Shown piece after piece: positions 15,656 to 24,486 of a stretch of DNA of 64,000 nt. This stretch comes from Limosilactobacillus antri DSM 16041 (lineage in GTDB: Bacteria; Bacillota; Bacilli; Lactobacillales; Lactobacillaceae), in NCBI RefSeq assembly GCF_000160835.1, contig NZ_GG700738.1, positions 33,071-97,070 on the forward strand, in the 5' to 3' direction. Position numbers and translations under genes: made by a program. The notes under the pieces were generated by a model. It worked only from the letters and a program-made list of their open reading frames with translations. It ran no database searches and had not been told where the DNA came from. How positions within the stretch are numbered: position 1 is the first letter of the stretch; each line of letters opens with the position of its first letter.

Positions 15656-17047
15656 TTATTTTTCCTGATCCGTGTTCGCCAGCCGCTCCCTTCTCGTTAG
15701 CAGGAACAAGATCGTTGGCAGGATGATGAAGCCAAAGGCCATGCCGAAGATGGCGTACCAGTTGGCAACCAAGTGACCGCCCTGGTGAATACTGAATTCG
15801 CTGACCCAGTCGTAGCGGGCCAGGAGGACGATGGTGACGATCACCGCTAGCACCGGCATTACCACGTCGGTGAAGGGGTTCTTCTTCGCCGGCAGGATGG
15901 CTTCCCGGTTCTTGCCCCGGTAGAAGCGGATCACACCCAGCGGGATCACGATAAATTCAAAGAATCGCACCGTGGCACTGATGACGATAATGGTCGGCAG
16001 GCTGTACTGGAAGGCCATCGGGATTCCCACCGCCAGCAGGAGGGTAATCGCAAAGGAAACCAGCGGGAAGTTGAGCTTGGTCCGCCGGGCAATGAACTGG
16101 GGAACCTGGTTTTCGTTCGCCATGGCCTCCAGCACCCGGGGAGTGTGGAACGATGCCGCCACGTTGATGCCAAACATCGAAATGATAGCACCGGCCAGGA
16201 TGACGTCTTGGAGGACCTGGTTGTGGAAAATAGCGACGAGGGCAACGACCTGCTTGGTTTTAACCAGGGCGACCGGGTTGACCATAATGGCAATCGCAAT
16301 CGCCCCGATGTAGATAATGGCAATGATGAGGATGGCTAGTGGGATCGCCCGCGGTAAGTTCTTTTCCGGTTCCTGCATGTCCTCGGATCCGGTGGCAACC
16401 GCTTCAAAGCCGGTAAAGGCGTAGAAGGACGAAATCACCGCCATAACGAAGCCGGAGGTGGTGAAGGCCGGAATGAGGGGCTTCCCGCCGCTGGTCAGCT
16501 GGTCTAATTCGGCGAAGTGGTTGTCCCCCGTCTTGAGGAGGACCACGGTCCCAGCGATGATCAGCAGGATAAGTGCGCCGAGCTTGCCGATTGTTGACAG
16601 GTCATTAATAATCGTGAAGACCCGGCGGCCGAGCAAGTTGACCACCATGATAATCAGCATGAGGACGACGAAGCCGAGGGTGATATTACCAAAGGACTGG
16701 TTCCAGCCGAAGATGGAGTAGGTTGACCGGATTACGCCGACGGCCATCACACCCCAGGCGACAGAGGCGGAGAAAAACCGGACGACCCCCATGTAGAAGC
16801 CCATGTTTTCCCCATAGGCTGCCTTGGCGTAGGAGTAAGCCGCTCCACTCTTGTTGACGTACTTGGCCGCGGCCGCGAAGGTAATCGCCAGGGTGGCCGC
16901 AAAGAGCGCCGCCAGGAAGTAGGCCAGCGGGGCCTTGCTGCCGACCATCGAGACGACGGAGCCGGGGGTCAGAAAAATCCCGGAGCCGATGATAGAGTTG
17001 ATAGCTAAGAGGACGATTGACCAGAAGCCCAGTTTAGTTTTTGTCAT
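15656..17047 (-). CDS. APC-superfamily amino acid permease
   Basis: This 463-residue protein has about 12 membrane segments and begins with the APC signature INSIIGSGIFLTPG; FYAFTGFEAVATGSEDMQEPEKNLPRAI follows the sixth segment. It should be an amino acid/proton symporter or amino acid antiporter in the cell membrane; the substrate is unknown. Its ATG directly follows the stop codon (TAAATG) of an amidotransferase-like gene whose family hydrolyses gamma-glutamyl compounds. Import of a gamma-glutamyl compound or glutamate/GABA exchange is therefore possible, but not shown. Confidence 0.85.
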   Translation of the reverse strand: MTKTKLGFWSIVLLAINSIIGSGIFLTPGSVVSMVGSKAPLAYFLAALFAATLAITFAAAAKYVNKSGAAYSYAKAAYGENMGFYMGVVRFFSASVAWGVMAVGVIRSTYSIFGWNQSFGNITLGFVVLMLIIMVVNLLGRRVFTIINDLSTIGKLGALILLIIAGTVVLLKTGDNHFAELDQLTSGGKPLIPAFTTSGFVMAVISSFYAFTGFEAVATGSEDMQEPEKNLPRAIPLAILIIAIIYIGAIAIAIMVNPVALVKTKQVVALVAIFHNQVLQDVILAGAIISMFGINVAASFHTPRVLEAMANENQVPQFIARRTKLNFPLVSFAITLLLAVGIPMAFQYSLPTIIVISATVRFFEFIVIPLGVIRFYRGKNREAILPAKKNPFTDVVMPVLAVIVTIVLLARYDWVSEFSIHQGGHLVANWYAIFGMAFGFIILPTILFLLTRRERLANTDQEK

Positions 17048-17771
17048 TTAGAAGCCTTCTTTCTTTGTCCGACGGATGAGGTCGGTAAATAAGTTATTCA
17101 TCGCTTGAACACTGCGGTGGAGCATTTCGGGATGCCACTGGACGCCGATGACGGAAGCGTCCGCGTTTTCAAAGGCCTCAATAACACCATCGAGCGCCTT
17201 GGCGTCCGCCGTTAAGCCCTGACCGAGGTCCTTAATCAACTGGTGGTGGAAACTGTTAACGTGAATTGTCTGACTGTCAAAGAGCGCTGCTAGGTGGCTG
17301 CCCTGACGTAAATTAATGGTTTGTGTCGGCAGGTCGGGGGTGTGGCCCTGGTTGTGTTTGAGGGTTGGCGCTTCCCGGTAACTAATGTCTTGGTAGAGGG
17401 AGCCACCGTGGGCGACGTTGATCAGCTGGGCACCGCGGCAGATTCCAAGGACCGGGATGTGATTCTGCTCAGCTTGCCGAAGCAGGCGCATGTCAAAGCG
17501 GTCCCGGGCCGGCCAAATCATGCCGATTTTTTGCTGGGGCTCTTCGCCGTAGTTCCAAGGAGTGACGTCATGACCGCCCGAAAGAATCAGGGCGTCGAGC
17601 TGGGCTACCTGAGCCATCGTCACTTCTTCGTTATCATTAAAGGGAATAATGTAGGGAATTCCGCCGTTTTGGATGACTGAGTCAACGTAGTCCTCGTTGA
17701 CGTAGCTCCGGTAGTGCCCCGCCGTTATTAATGATCCGCGAGCCGGATATGCCAATGATTGGTTTGTGCAT
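17048..17771 (-). pseudogene. gamma-glutamyl-GABA hydrolase-like (class I GATase, PuuD family), frameshifted near the N-terminus
   Basis: A protein with the class I amidotransferase triad is encoded: Cys in LGICRGAQLI (Cys106 of the open frame), and His-Glu in QWHPE. Relatives cleave gamma-glutamyl bonds. The best start, ATG at 17771, has GAAGGAG upstream and gives MHKPIIGISGSRIINNGG, the expected family N-terminus. That frame fails at a run of four G (plus-strand CCCC, 17716-17720 region). With three G it would read straight into HYRSYVNEDYVDSV, the body of the gene. The alternative in-frame ATG at 17755 has no RBS and loses the first beta strand. It could be a real null allele or a base-calling error. 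Confidence 0.75.
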
Positions 17772-17853
17772 AATCATTCTCCTTCGTAAAATAATCGGCC
17801 CTTATTATAGCAACTAACTATTTACAAGCAAAATTTTTATTTTGACTATCAAA

Positions 17854-18495
17854 TCAGAGGACATTTTGCTGGCCGGTAATGCACATTGGCAGGAGGGGGC
17901 AGTCGCTGCACCGGGGGTTCCGGGCCATACAGCGGTAACGACCCCAAAAGATCATAGAGTGGTGGGCGTCGAGCCACTTGTCCCGTGGGACGGCTTCCAT
18001 CAGCTTCTTTTCAATGGTGAGCAAGGAAGCTTTGGGCGGGACCATCGCTAGGCGGCGGGCAACCCGGCTGACGTGGGTGTCGACCGGGAAGGCGGGGATG
18101 GCAAAGCACTCCGCCAGGACAACGTCGGCCACCTTGCGCCCGACGCCGGGCAGAGAAGTAAGCTCTTTGAGGGTCTGGGGAACAACCCCGTTAAAGTCGG
18201 TCACCAGCTTGCGGGCGCAATTGACTAAATACTTGGCCTTATTATGGTAGAGACCGAGCCGTTTGATGTAGGGTTCAACGTCCGCTGGTTCCGCAGCCGC
18301 CAGGTCCTGGGGCAGGGGGAAGCGCTCAAAGAGGGCGGGGGTCAGCTGGTTAACCGATTGGTCGGTTGACTGGGCGCTGAGGATGACCGCCAGCAAAAAG
18401 TGAAAGTGCGTGTCGGCGATTAGCGTCGTTCCCGCATCGGGATACTCCTTGCGCATGACCTGAATCGCCTGGTAAATTTCAGCGTTGCTTAACAT
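17854..18495 (-). CDS. nth: endonuclease III
   Basis: The 213-residue DNA glycosylase/AP lyase removes oxidised pyrimidines in base excision repair. The helix-hairpin-helix LPGVGRK is at 115-121, with the catalytic Lys121 and Asp139 in FPVDTHV. The [4Fe-4S] ligands Cys189, Cys196, Cys199 and Cys205 show the classical C-x6-C-x2-C-x5-C spacing. The length matches E. coli Nth (211). It appears as a single gene, with an AT-rich region downstream towards the amidotransferase-like gene. Confidence 0.96.
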   Translation of the reverse strand: MLSNAEIYQAIQVMRKEYPDAGTTLIADTHFHFLLAVILSAQSTDQSVNQLTPALFERFPLPQDLAAAEPADVEPYIKRLGLYHNKAKYLVNCARKLVTDFNGVVPQTLKELTSLPGVGRKVADVVLAECFAIPAFPVDTHVSRVARRLAMVPPKASLLTIEKKLMEAVPRDKWLDAHHSMIFWGRYRCMARNPRCSDCPLLPMCITGQQNVL

Positions 18496-18631
18496 TTTTT
18501 CTTCACCCCAAAATAAAAATCTTAATACCAGTGTACTCCTCTACACGCCCGATTAGAACAAGTCCGCACCCTTAATAAAATTAAGTTTTGACGGGGCTTA
18601 ATAAGAAAAGGCTTCCATTATTAATTAACAT

Positions 18632-18660
18632 TTGACCAATTGATAAACGATTGGTAGAAT
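18632..18660 (+). promoter_or_regulatory. promoter of the second APC permease
   Basis: TTGACC (18632-18637), 17-base spacer, TAGAAT (18655-18660). The leader to the start codon at 18715 holds GGGAGGAAG as RBS. Confidence 0.7.
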
Positions 18661-18714
18661 AAATTAAAGTTTTCTTACGATTCTAATTAAGATTTAATTG
18701 AGGGAGGAAGAAGC

Positions 18715-20148
18715 ATGAGTTTTTGGAAAACAATCACCCGGAAAGAAGACCCGCGCGTCTATGAAAATAAGGACGGTCACCTGGTTCGATCGTTAAAGGT
18801 GCGGGACTTCTTAGCACTCGGGGTGGGAACGATTGTGTCCGCATCGATCTTCACCCTTCCTGGTGAAGTAGCGGCGATGCACACCGGGCCGGCAGTCGCC
18901 ATTTCCTTTGTCGTGGCCGCGGTGGTCGCCGGATTAGTGGCCTTTGCCTATGCTGAAATGGCGGCGGCAATGCCGTTTGCAGGGTCTGCTTATTCCTGGA
19001 TCAACGTGGTGTTTGGCGAATTCTTCGGTTGGATTGCCGGCTGGGCCCTGCTGGCAGAATACTTTATCGCCCTGGCCTTCGTTGGTGCCGGGCTGTCCGC
19101 TAACCTGCGGGCGTTGCTGGCCCCGGCAGGAATCAAGCTGCCGGCTGCTTTGTCTAACGCCTTCGGAACCGAGGGCGGGGTTGTCGACATTATCTCCGTG
19201 GTCGTCATTGCCGTCGTGGCAATCTTGATTGCCAACGGGGCATCGAAGGCGGCCAGGGTGGAAAACCTGTTAGTGGTTTTGAAGGTTTTCGCCATCCTGC
19301 TCTTTGTGGTGGTTGGTCTGACCGCCATCAAGTCGAGCAACTACGTGCCGTTTATTCCGCAGTACCATGAAACCGCGAACGGCGCGTTTGGTGGCTGGCA
19401 GGGAATTTACGCTGGGGTATCAATGATTTTCCTGTCCTACATCGGTTTTGATTCAATTGCCGCGAACTCGGCGGAAGCCATTAATCCGCAAAAGACGATG
19501 CCGCGGGGAATCCTCGGTTCCCTGCTGATTGCCGTGGTTCTGTTCGTTTCGGTAGCGATGGTTTTGATGGGGGTACTCCCGTACACGAAGTACGCTAACA
19601 GTGCGGAACCGGTTGGTTTGGCATTGCGGGCGGCAGGTCACGGTGGTGTCGCCGTAGTCGTTCAGTCCATTGCCGTGGTCGGAATGTTTACCGCCTTGAT
19701 TGGTATGAGTTTAGCCGGTTCCCGGTTGATCTATTCGTTTGGCCGTGACGGAATGCTGCCGAAGTGGCTGGGCAAGGTTGACAAGTCGGGACGGCCGAAC
19801 CGGGCACTGTGGACCCTGACGATCGTGGCGATTGTGATTGCCGCCTTCTTCCCGTTCGCCTTCCTGTCACAGCTGGTTTCTGCGGGGACGCTGATCGCCT
19901 TCATGTTCGTTTCGCTGGGAATCTACGCCCTGCGTAAGCGTGAAGGAAAGGATATTGCGGACCCATCATTCAAGATGCCGTTCTATCCGGTCATGCCGGC
20001 ACTGGCCTTCTTGGCTTCCCTGCTGGTGTTCTTCGGTCTGGACTACCAGGCAAAGCTTTACGCGGGAATTTGGTTTATTTTCGGTTTGCTGATTTACTTT
20101 GCTTACGGGATGCACCACTCCTTCTTGGCAAAGAAAAAAGAGAAATAA
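18715..20148 (+). CDS. APC-family permease, cationic amino acid transporter type
   Basis: The 477-residue protein has about 12-13 membrane segments. The N-terminal pattern LKVRDFLALGVGTIVSASIFTLPGEVA, then AFAYAEMAAAMPFAGSAYSWINVVFGEFFGWIAGW, is that of the CAT (YfnA/CtrA-like) branch, whose members move lysine, arginine or branched-chain amino acids. The substrate is not determined. GVMI-type loops and FDSIAANSAEAINPQKTMPRGI fit the family. It is a single-gene transcript with its own promoter at 18632 and a terminator directly after the stop. Confidence 0.88.
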   Translation: MSFWKTITRKEDPRVYENKDGHLVRSLKVRDFLALGVGTIVSASIFTLPGEVAAMHTGPAVAISFVVAAVVAGLVAFAYAEMAAAMPFAGSAYSWINVVFGEFFGWIAGWALLAEYFIALAFVGAGLSANLRALLAPAGIKLPAALSNAFGTEGGVVDIISVVVIAVVAILIANGASKAARVENLLVVLKVFAILLFVVVGLTAIKSSNYVPFIPQYHETANGAFGGWQGIYAGVSMIFLSYIGFDSIAANSAEAINPQKTMPRGILGSLLIAVVLFVSVAMVLMGVLPYTKYANSAEPVGLALRAAGHGGVAVVVQSIAVVGMFTALIGMSLAGSRLIYSFGRDGMLPKWLGKVDKSGRPNRALWTLTIVAIVIAAFFPFAFLSQLVSAGTLIAFMFVSLGIYALRKREGKDIADPSFKMPFYPVMPALAFLASLLVFFGLDYQAKLYAGIWFIFGLLIYFAYGMHHSFLAKKKEK

Positions 20149-20156
20149 TATAGGAT

Positions 20157-20185
20157 AAAAGCCAGCTCGGGTCGGGCTGGCTTTT
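20157..20185 (+). terminator. terminator after the CAT-type permease
   Basis: AAAAGCCAGC pairs with GCTGGCTTTT around a short GC-rich loop. Confidence 0.9.
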
Positions 20186-20199
20186 ATAATGCCGGATGG

Positions 20200-20228
20200 T
20201 TGTTGTGCGGATCAATCTCGGTTATAAT
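20200..20228 (+). promoter_or_regulatory. promoter of tRNA-Thr
   Basis: A perfect -10 box TATAAT (20223-20228) lies 7 bases before the tRNA; TTGTTG (20200-20205) sits at 17-base spacing as -35. Confidence 0.6.
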
Positions 20229-20234
20229 TTAGGT

Positions 20235-20307
20235 GCCGTCTTAGCTCAGGTAGGTAGAGCACATCCATGGTAAGGGTGGTACGGCAGTTCAACTCTGCCA
20301 GACGGCT
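20235..20307 (+). tRNA. tRNA-Thr (anticodon GGT)
   Basis: All arms fold. The acceptor stem is GCCGTCT/AGACGGC and the D stem is GCTC/GAGC. The anticodon stem CATCC/GGGTG has one T-G pair, and its loop ATGGTAA gives anticodon GGT, reading ACC and ACT. The T arm is GGCAG-TTCAACT-CTGCC. T is the discriminator base. The 3' CCA is not encoded (CTG follows), so it must be added after transcription. An imperfect terminator-like hairpin follows at about 20314-20346. Confidence 0.95.
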
Positions 20308-20391
20308 CTGTCTAAGCTCGCTAAATGTTAATTTGGCGGGCTTTTGTTAAATGCTGTACTATATGAAACGGCGTTGAAAGGAGCGAGCTTG

Positions 20392-21540
20392 ATGGAACAA
20401 GTTTTTACTGACCAGGAAAAGGTCCAAGTTTTGGCCGACCTGGTAGCAATTCAATCGGTCAATGATAATGAAATGAAAGTCGCAGTTTACCTCCACGACC
20501 TCTTTGCCAAATACGGGATTACCGCCAAAATTCTCCCGTTATCAGACAACCGGGCGGACCTGGTCGCCGAAATTGGGAGCGGCAAACCGGTCCTGGGCGT
20601 TTCCGGGCACATGGACGTGGTAACCGCTGGCGAGCTGAGCCAGTGGCACAGTGACCCGTTTACGCTCACGGAGCGGGATGGTCACCTTTACGGCCGTGGA
20701 GCAACCGATATGAAGTCTGGCCTGGCGGCGTTGGTGATTGCGATGATTACCATCCAGCAGAATCACCTGCTGAAGCGGGGGACCATCCGCTTGATGGCGA
20801 CCGCGGGCGAAGAAATTGGCGAGCAGGGTTCCCGCTACCTGAAGGACCAGGGCTACATGGATGATGTTGACGCCCTGCTGATTGCCGAACCGACGGGCTA
20901 CCGGATTGCAACGGCGCACAAGGGCTCGATGGATATTAAATTGACCTCGCACGGCATCGCGGCCCACAGCTCGATGCCAGATGAGGGCTACAATGCTATC
21001 GACCCCTTGATGAAACTGCTGGTGCAGGCCAACCAGGCTTTTCGCGGTACTGACAAGACCAACGCCCAGCTGGGCCGCCTAACCTTCAATACCACCGTCT
21101 TTAACGGCGGCGACCAGGTGAACTCGATCCCGGCCCGGGCGACTGCCAAGGTCAACGTGCGCACCATTCCGGAATTCAATAATGACTTGGTAACGGACCG
21201 CTTAAGGGACCTGACTAAGACCGCTAACCAGGCGGGAGCAAAAATCGATTTGGACATCTATATGTCGCAACCGTCAATCCAAACCACCGGCCGGTCCCGC
21301 TTCGTTCAACTGGCCCAAAAGATCGGCAGTCAGTACGCCGGTCAAGCAGTCCCGACCTTTGCCCTTAACCCGGTGACGGATGCCTCCAACTTAGTGGTTG
21401 ATAAGGGACCCCAGTTCCCCTTGGCGGTCTTTGGGCCGGGAAATGACACACCACACCAGGTTAACGAATACGTCGACCGGCAAATGTATCTGAACTTCAT
21501 TGAACTTTACATTAACCTGTTCACCGCCTACCTGAACTAG
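20392..21540 (+). CDS. ArgE/DapE-family M20 metallopeptidase
   Basis: The 382-residue enzyme belongs to the di-zinc M20 deacylases. GHMDVV carries the first His/Asp ligands, GRGATDMKSGLAAL the bridging Asp, AGEEIGEQGS the catalytic Glu pair, and IAEPTGY a further ligand. The dimerisation lid domain starts at AHKGSMDIKLTSHGIAAHSS. Candidates are succinyl-diaminopimelate desuccinylase, acetylornithine deacetylase or a di-/carboxypeptidase. No lysine or arginine genes lie nearby, so the substrate is open. ATG 20392 follows GAAAGGAG at 20376; an earlier ATG at 20344 lies inside the tRNA terminator region. Confidence 0.88.
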   Translation: MEQVFTDQEKVQVLADLVAIQSVNDNEMKVAVYLHDLFAKYGITAKILPLSDNRADLVAEIGSGKPVLGVSGHMDVVTAGELSQWHSDPFTLTERDGHLYGRGATDMKSGLAALVIAMITIQQNHLLKRGTIRLMATAGEEIGEQGSRYLKDQGYMDDVDALLIAEPTGYRIATAHKGSMDIKLTSHGIAAHSSMPDEGYNAIDPLMKLLVQANQAFRGTDKTNAQLGRLTFNTTVFNGGDQVNSIPARATAKVNVRTIPEFNNDLVTDRLRDLTKTANQAGAKIDLDIYMSQPSIQTTGRSRFVQLAQKIGSQYAGQAVPTFALNPVTDASNLVVDKGPQFPLAVFGPGNDTPHQVNEYVDRQMYLNFIELYINLFTAYLN

Positions 21541-21587
21541 CTGGCTCCGTTTGCGGGAACCGTATTTTCAATTTAAATAACTTTCCT

Positions 21588-21641
21588 TTCGGCAACTGAA
21601 CGTGGCGTAAATTAGCTCGCTGTTCGGTTGCCGAATTTTGT
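21588..21641 (+). terminator. terminator after the M20 peptidase
   Basis: TTCGGCAACTGAAC (21588-21601) pairs with GTTCGGTTGCCGAA (21622-21635) with one bulge or wobble; TTTTGTTT follows. Confidence 0.8.
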
Positions 21642-21687
21642 TTAACTGGGCCCGCCAATTAAAAAAAAGTTATTCGCAAAATAATTT

Positions 21688-21752
21688 GGTACCGAAATAT
21701 GTTGACGTCCTGAATGAAGGTGGCATATTAGATGCATCGGTACCGAAGTATA
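21688..21752 (+). promoter_or_regulatory. promoter with two GGTACCGAA repeats before the broken ABC transporter
   Basis: TTGACG (21702-21707) and ATATTA (21725-21730, 17-base spacing) form a possible promoter. GGTACCGAAATAT (21688-21700) and GGTACCGAAGTAT (21740-21752) flank it as direct repeats 52 bases apart; each contains the palindrome GGTACC. They look like operators for a TetR/PadR/MarR-type regulator, none of which is encoded next to the gene. Confidence 0.5.
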
Positions 21753-21775
21753 ACGTTAATTAGTGAGGTAAAACG

Positions 21776-23385
21776 ATGATCACAAATCAAATCGTCGATC
21801 GTGGCCAGGGCCGCTTTAACTTCCGGAGCTTTTTCAAGCTGATTAACCAGGTCCAGCCGAAGTACTGGCAGTTTATCGTCGGGATTATCATCGGCTTGGT
21901 GGCAACCGGAATTAACTTATGGGTACCAAAGATGGCCCAAAAACTAATCAATAGCTATAACGGCCAGCTTGATAAGCAGCTCGTGGCGGAAACGATTGTC
22001 CTCTTTATCGCTGGAACGCTGATCAGTGCCGTTTCCGGGTTAATCCTGGGTGTTTTTGGCGAACACAATGCCGAATTCGCTGACCTCCATGCTGCAATTC
22101 TTCGGGGCCCTGGTAATCATGATTATGATGGATTGGAAGATGACCGCGATTATCTTTATTGCGGTGCCGGTAGTCTTCCTCGCCGTCATGCCGATCATGA
22201 AGATTGCCGGCCGGATTGGCTGGCAGCGCCAGGACGAGTTGGCCCGTTTCTCGGGCGATTCGACCACGACCCTGGGCGAAATTCGCCTAGTGAAGGCTTC
22301 TAACGCCGAAGAGAAGGAGTTGAAGAGCGGGAAGCAGCGGATCAGCAACCTGTACAAAATTGGGGTAAAGGAAGCCAAAATCAATTCGCTGACTACGCCG
22401 TTGACAAACATGATGATGGTCCTCTTCATCGGGGGTCCTGAGTTACGGGGCGGTCCGGGTGATGAACCGGACCCTTTCGATGGGGACGCTGATTTCGTTT
22501 CTGATGTACCTCTTCCAAATGATGAGTCCGGTCCTGATGGTGACCCAGCTCTTCAACGAATTAGCGAAGACCAGCGGTTCGACGGAACGGATCCAGGAAA
22601 TGCTGGATGAAGATGAAGAAAAGGCCAGGGCAGAAAAAGCGGTGGCCGTGATCGACCAGCCGCTGAAGCTCGAACACGTTGATTTTGCCTATGAGGAAGG
22701 GAAGCAGATCCTCTATGACGTCAACGTTGTCGCCAAGCCGAATACGGTCGGTGCCTTTGCCGGCCCCTCTGACGGGGGGAAGACCACGATCTTCTCCTTG
22801 ATTGAACGTTTTTACCAGCCAACGGCGGGGCAAATTATGCTCGGCGATGAAAATATTGAGGACATTAACCTGGGCGTTTGGCGTGAACAGATTGGCCTGG
22901 TTGGACAAAACTCCGCGGTGATGCCGGGAACGATCCGCGAGAACCTGGTTTACGGCCTTGATCGTGAGGTCAGCGATGAGGAACTCTGGCAAGTCTTAAA
23001 GATGGCCTACGCTGACCAGTTTGTCCGGGAATTAGAGTACCAGTTGGATACCCAAATCGGTGAACGCGGGATCAAGATTTCTGGCGGCCAGCGGCAACGG
23101 ATTGCCATCGCGCGGGCCTTCCTGCGTGATCCAAAGATCCTGATGCTGGATGAAGCCACCGCCAGTCTTGATTCCGAATCGGAGGCGATGGTGCAAAAGG
23201 CTCTGGCTAGTCTGATGAAGGGCCGGACCACCCTGATTATTGCCCACCGGCTGAGTACGATTGTTGATGCCGACCAGATCTACTTCATTGACCACGGGAC
23301 CGTTTCGGGCGCGGGAACGCACGAGGAATTGATCCAGACCACTCCGCTATACGCGGAATACGTCCATAACCAATTTAAACAGTAG
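21776..23385 (+). pseudogene. multidrug ABC half-transporter (LmrA/BmrA type), broken by an internal deletion and a frameshift
   Basis: Three overlapping frames together encode one membrane-ATPase fusion. Frame 1 gives the N-terminus to GLILGVFGE (about residue 96). At 22052-22064 it jumps to LANTMPNSLTS in another frame, with roughly 50-60 residues of the family missing. At the five-G run 22431-22435 the second frame fails. With four G it would read VLFIGVLSYGAVRVMNRTLS into the third frame. The ATPase part is intact: Walker A GPSDGGKTT, signature SGGQRQRIAIA, Walker B ILMLDEAT and H-loop AHRLST. A normal transporter cannot be made. Intact relatives have about 590 residues and export drugs. 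Confidence 0.9.
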
Positions 23386-23424
23386 CTTCCGCGAAGCAGC
23401 CTGAACAGTTTCCCGATAAACTAA

Positions 23425-23470
23425 CTCCCCCTTAAACCAGCCGCGATCAGCTGATTTAAGGGGGAGCTTT
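23425..23470. terminator. bidirectional terminator between the ABC pseudogene and the SDR gene
   Basis: CTCCCCCTTAAA (23425-23436) is perfectly complementary to TTTAAGGGGGAG (23455-23466). Confidence 0.8.
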
Positions 23471-23483
23471 GATTTCCTATAAA

Positions 23484-24284
23484 TTATGGCCGCTGGCCCA
23501 GGCCGCCTTCGAGGGTGAGGGTTTCACCGGTCATGTACTTGAAGTCCGGGGAGGCCAGCTGGACGCAGACCCGCCCAATTTCCTTTTCCGCGTCGCCAAA
23601 GTGGCCGATTGGCGGAACGTGGACGTTGGCCTTGAAAGCATCCGGGAAGGCTTCTTTGAATTGCTCCAATTTCGCCGTCCAGGCCAGTGGGCAGACGACG
23701 TTCACGTTGACGTTATCCTTGGCCCATTCGGTCGCGGCGACCCGGCTGAGCCCCCGAATCCCTTCCTTCGCCGCTGCGTAGGCACTTTGGCCGTAATTGC
23801 CGAAGAGCCCGGCACCAGAGGCAAAGTTAATCACGGAACCCTGGCTTTCCTTGAGCAGCGGATAACAAGCCTGCATGTAGTAAAAGGCGGCGTACAAGCC
23901 GGAATAAATGGCGAGGTCAAACTGCTCGCTGGTGTGGTCGGCCAGGGTGACCCCGGAAGCCGAAGCCTGAGCGTTGTTAATCAAAACGTCCAATTGGCCA
24001 AATTCCCGTTTGATTTGGTCGACAACATTTTGGACGACGGCCTGGTTATCAGCCTGGCGGTTAATGTCCGCTTGGACGGTGAGAACCTTGATACCGTATT
24101 GCTCTTCCAGTTCTTTCTTTGCCGCGGCCAGTTTGCTGGTATTACGTCCGGTAATCACCAGGTTGGCACCCTCCTTAGCATAGGCGGTCGCAATACCGTA
24201 GCCAATTGAGCCACTCTTGCCGTTTGCAAGGACGGCCCGGCCCGCACCAGTGATCAGTGCTACTTTTCCCTTTAGAAAACTCAT
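23484..24284 (-). CDS. SDR-family oxidoreductase with extended glycine loop
   Basis: The 266-residue short-chain dehydrogenase has NNAQ near residue 103, Ser156, and the YxxxK pair Tyr169/Lys173 in GQSAYAAAKEG. The cofactor motif is unusual: instead of TGxxxGIG it reads TGAGRAVLANGKSGSIGYGIA, with about 8 extra residues before the SIGYGIA part. This loop recalls enoyl-ACP reductase-type or multidomain SDRs. C-terminal GETLTLEGG is typical of classical SDRs. The substrate is unknown. RBS GGAGGG precedes the ATG; it is a single gene, convergent with the ABC pseudogene and divergent from the ketopantoate-reductase-type gene. Confidence 0.85.
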   Translation of the reverse strand: MSFLKGKVALITGAGRAVLANGKSGSIGYGIATAYAKEGANLVITGRNTSKLAAAKKELEEQYGIKVLTVQADINRQADNQAVVQNVVDQIKREFGQLDVLINNAQASASGVTLADHTSEQFDLAIYSGLYAAFYYMQACYPLLKESQGSVINFASGAGLFGNYGQSAYAAAKEGIRGLSRVAATEWAKDNVNVNVVCPLAWTAKLEQFKEAFPDAFKANVHVPPIGHFGDAEKEIGRVCVQLASPDFKYMTGETLTLEGGLGQRP

Positions 24285-24426
24285 GACGTTCCCTCCTGTT
24301 AATTATTAATTCTTCAATAAGTTTATTGTAACATTTGCAGCAGTGAAAGCGGAAGATTAGGCTGGAGACTTAATATTAAATTAATGGAAATGGAGGACGC
24401 CGTCTACTAACGGAATTAAATAGTGA

Positions 24427-24455
24427 TTGACTTTGGATTAAGATAAGATTAGAAT
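24427..24455 (+). promoter_or_regulatory. promoter of the ketopantoate-reductase-type gene
   Basis: TTGACT (24427-24432), 17-base spacer, TAGAAT (24450-24455), 32 bases before the start codon. Confidence 0.7.
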
Positions 24456-24486
24456 TCCCTTAACATTAATAAGGAGGTCCTCTTCA

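Noticed and set aside
17716..17720. G-run frameshift as a phase-variation switch
   Set aside because: Three or four G are too few for efficient slipped-strand switching; a fixed mutation or base-calling error is more likely.
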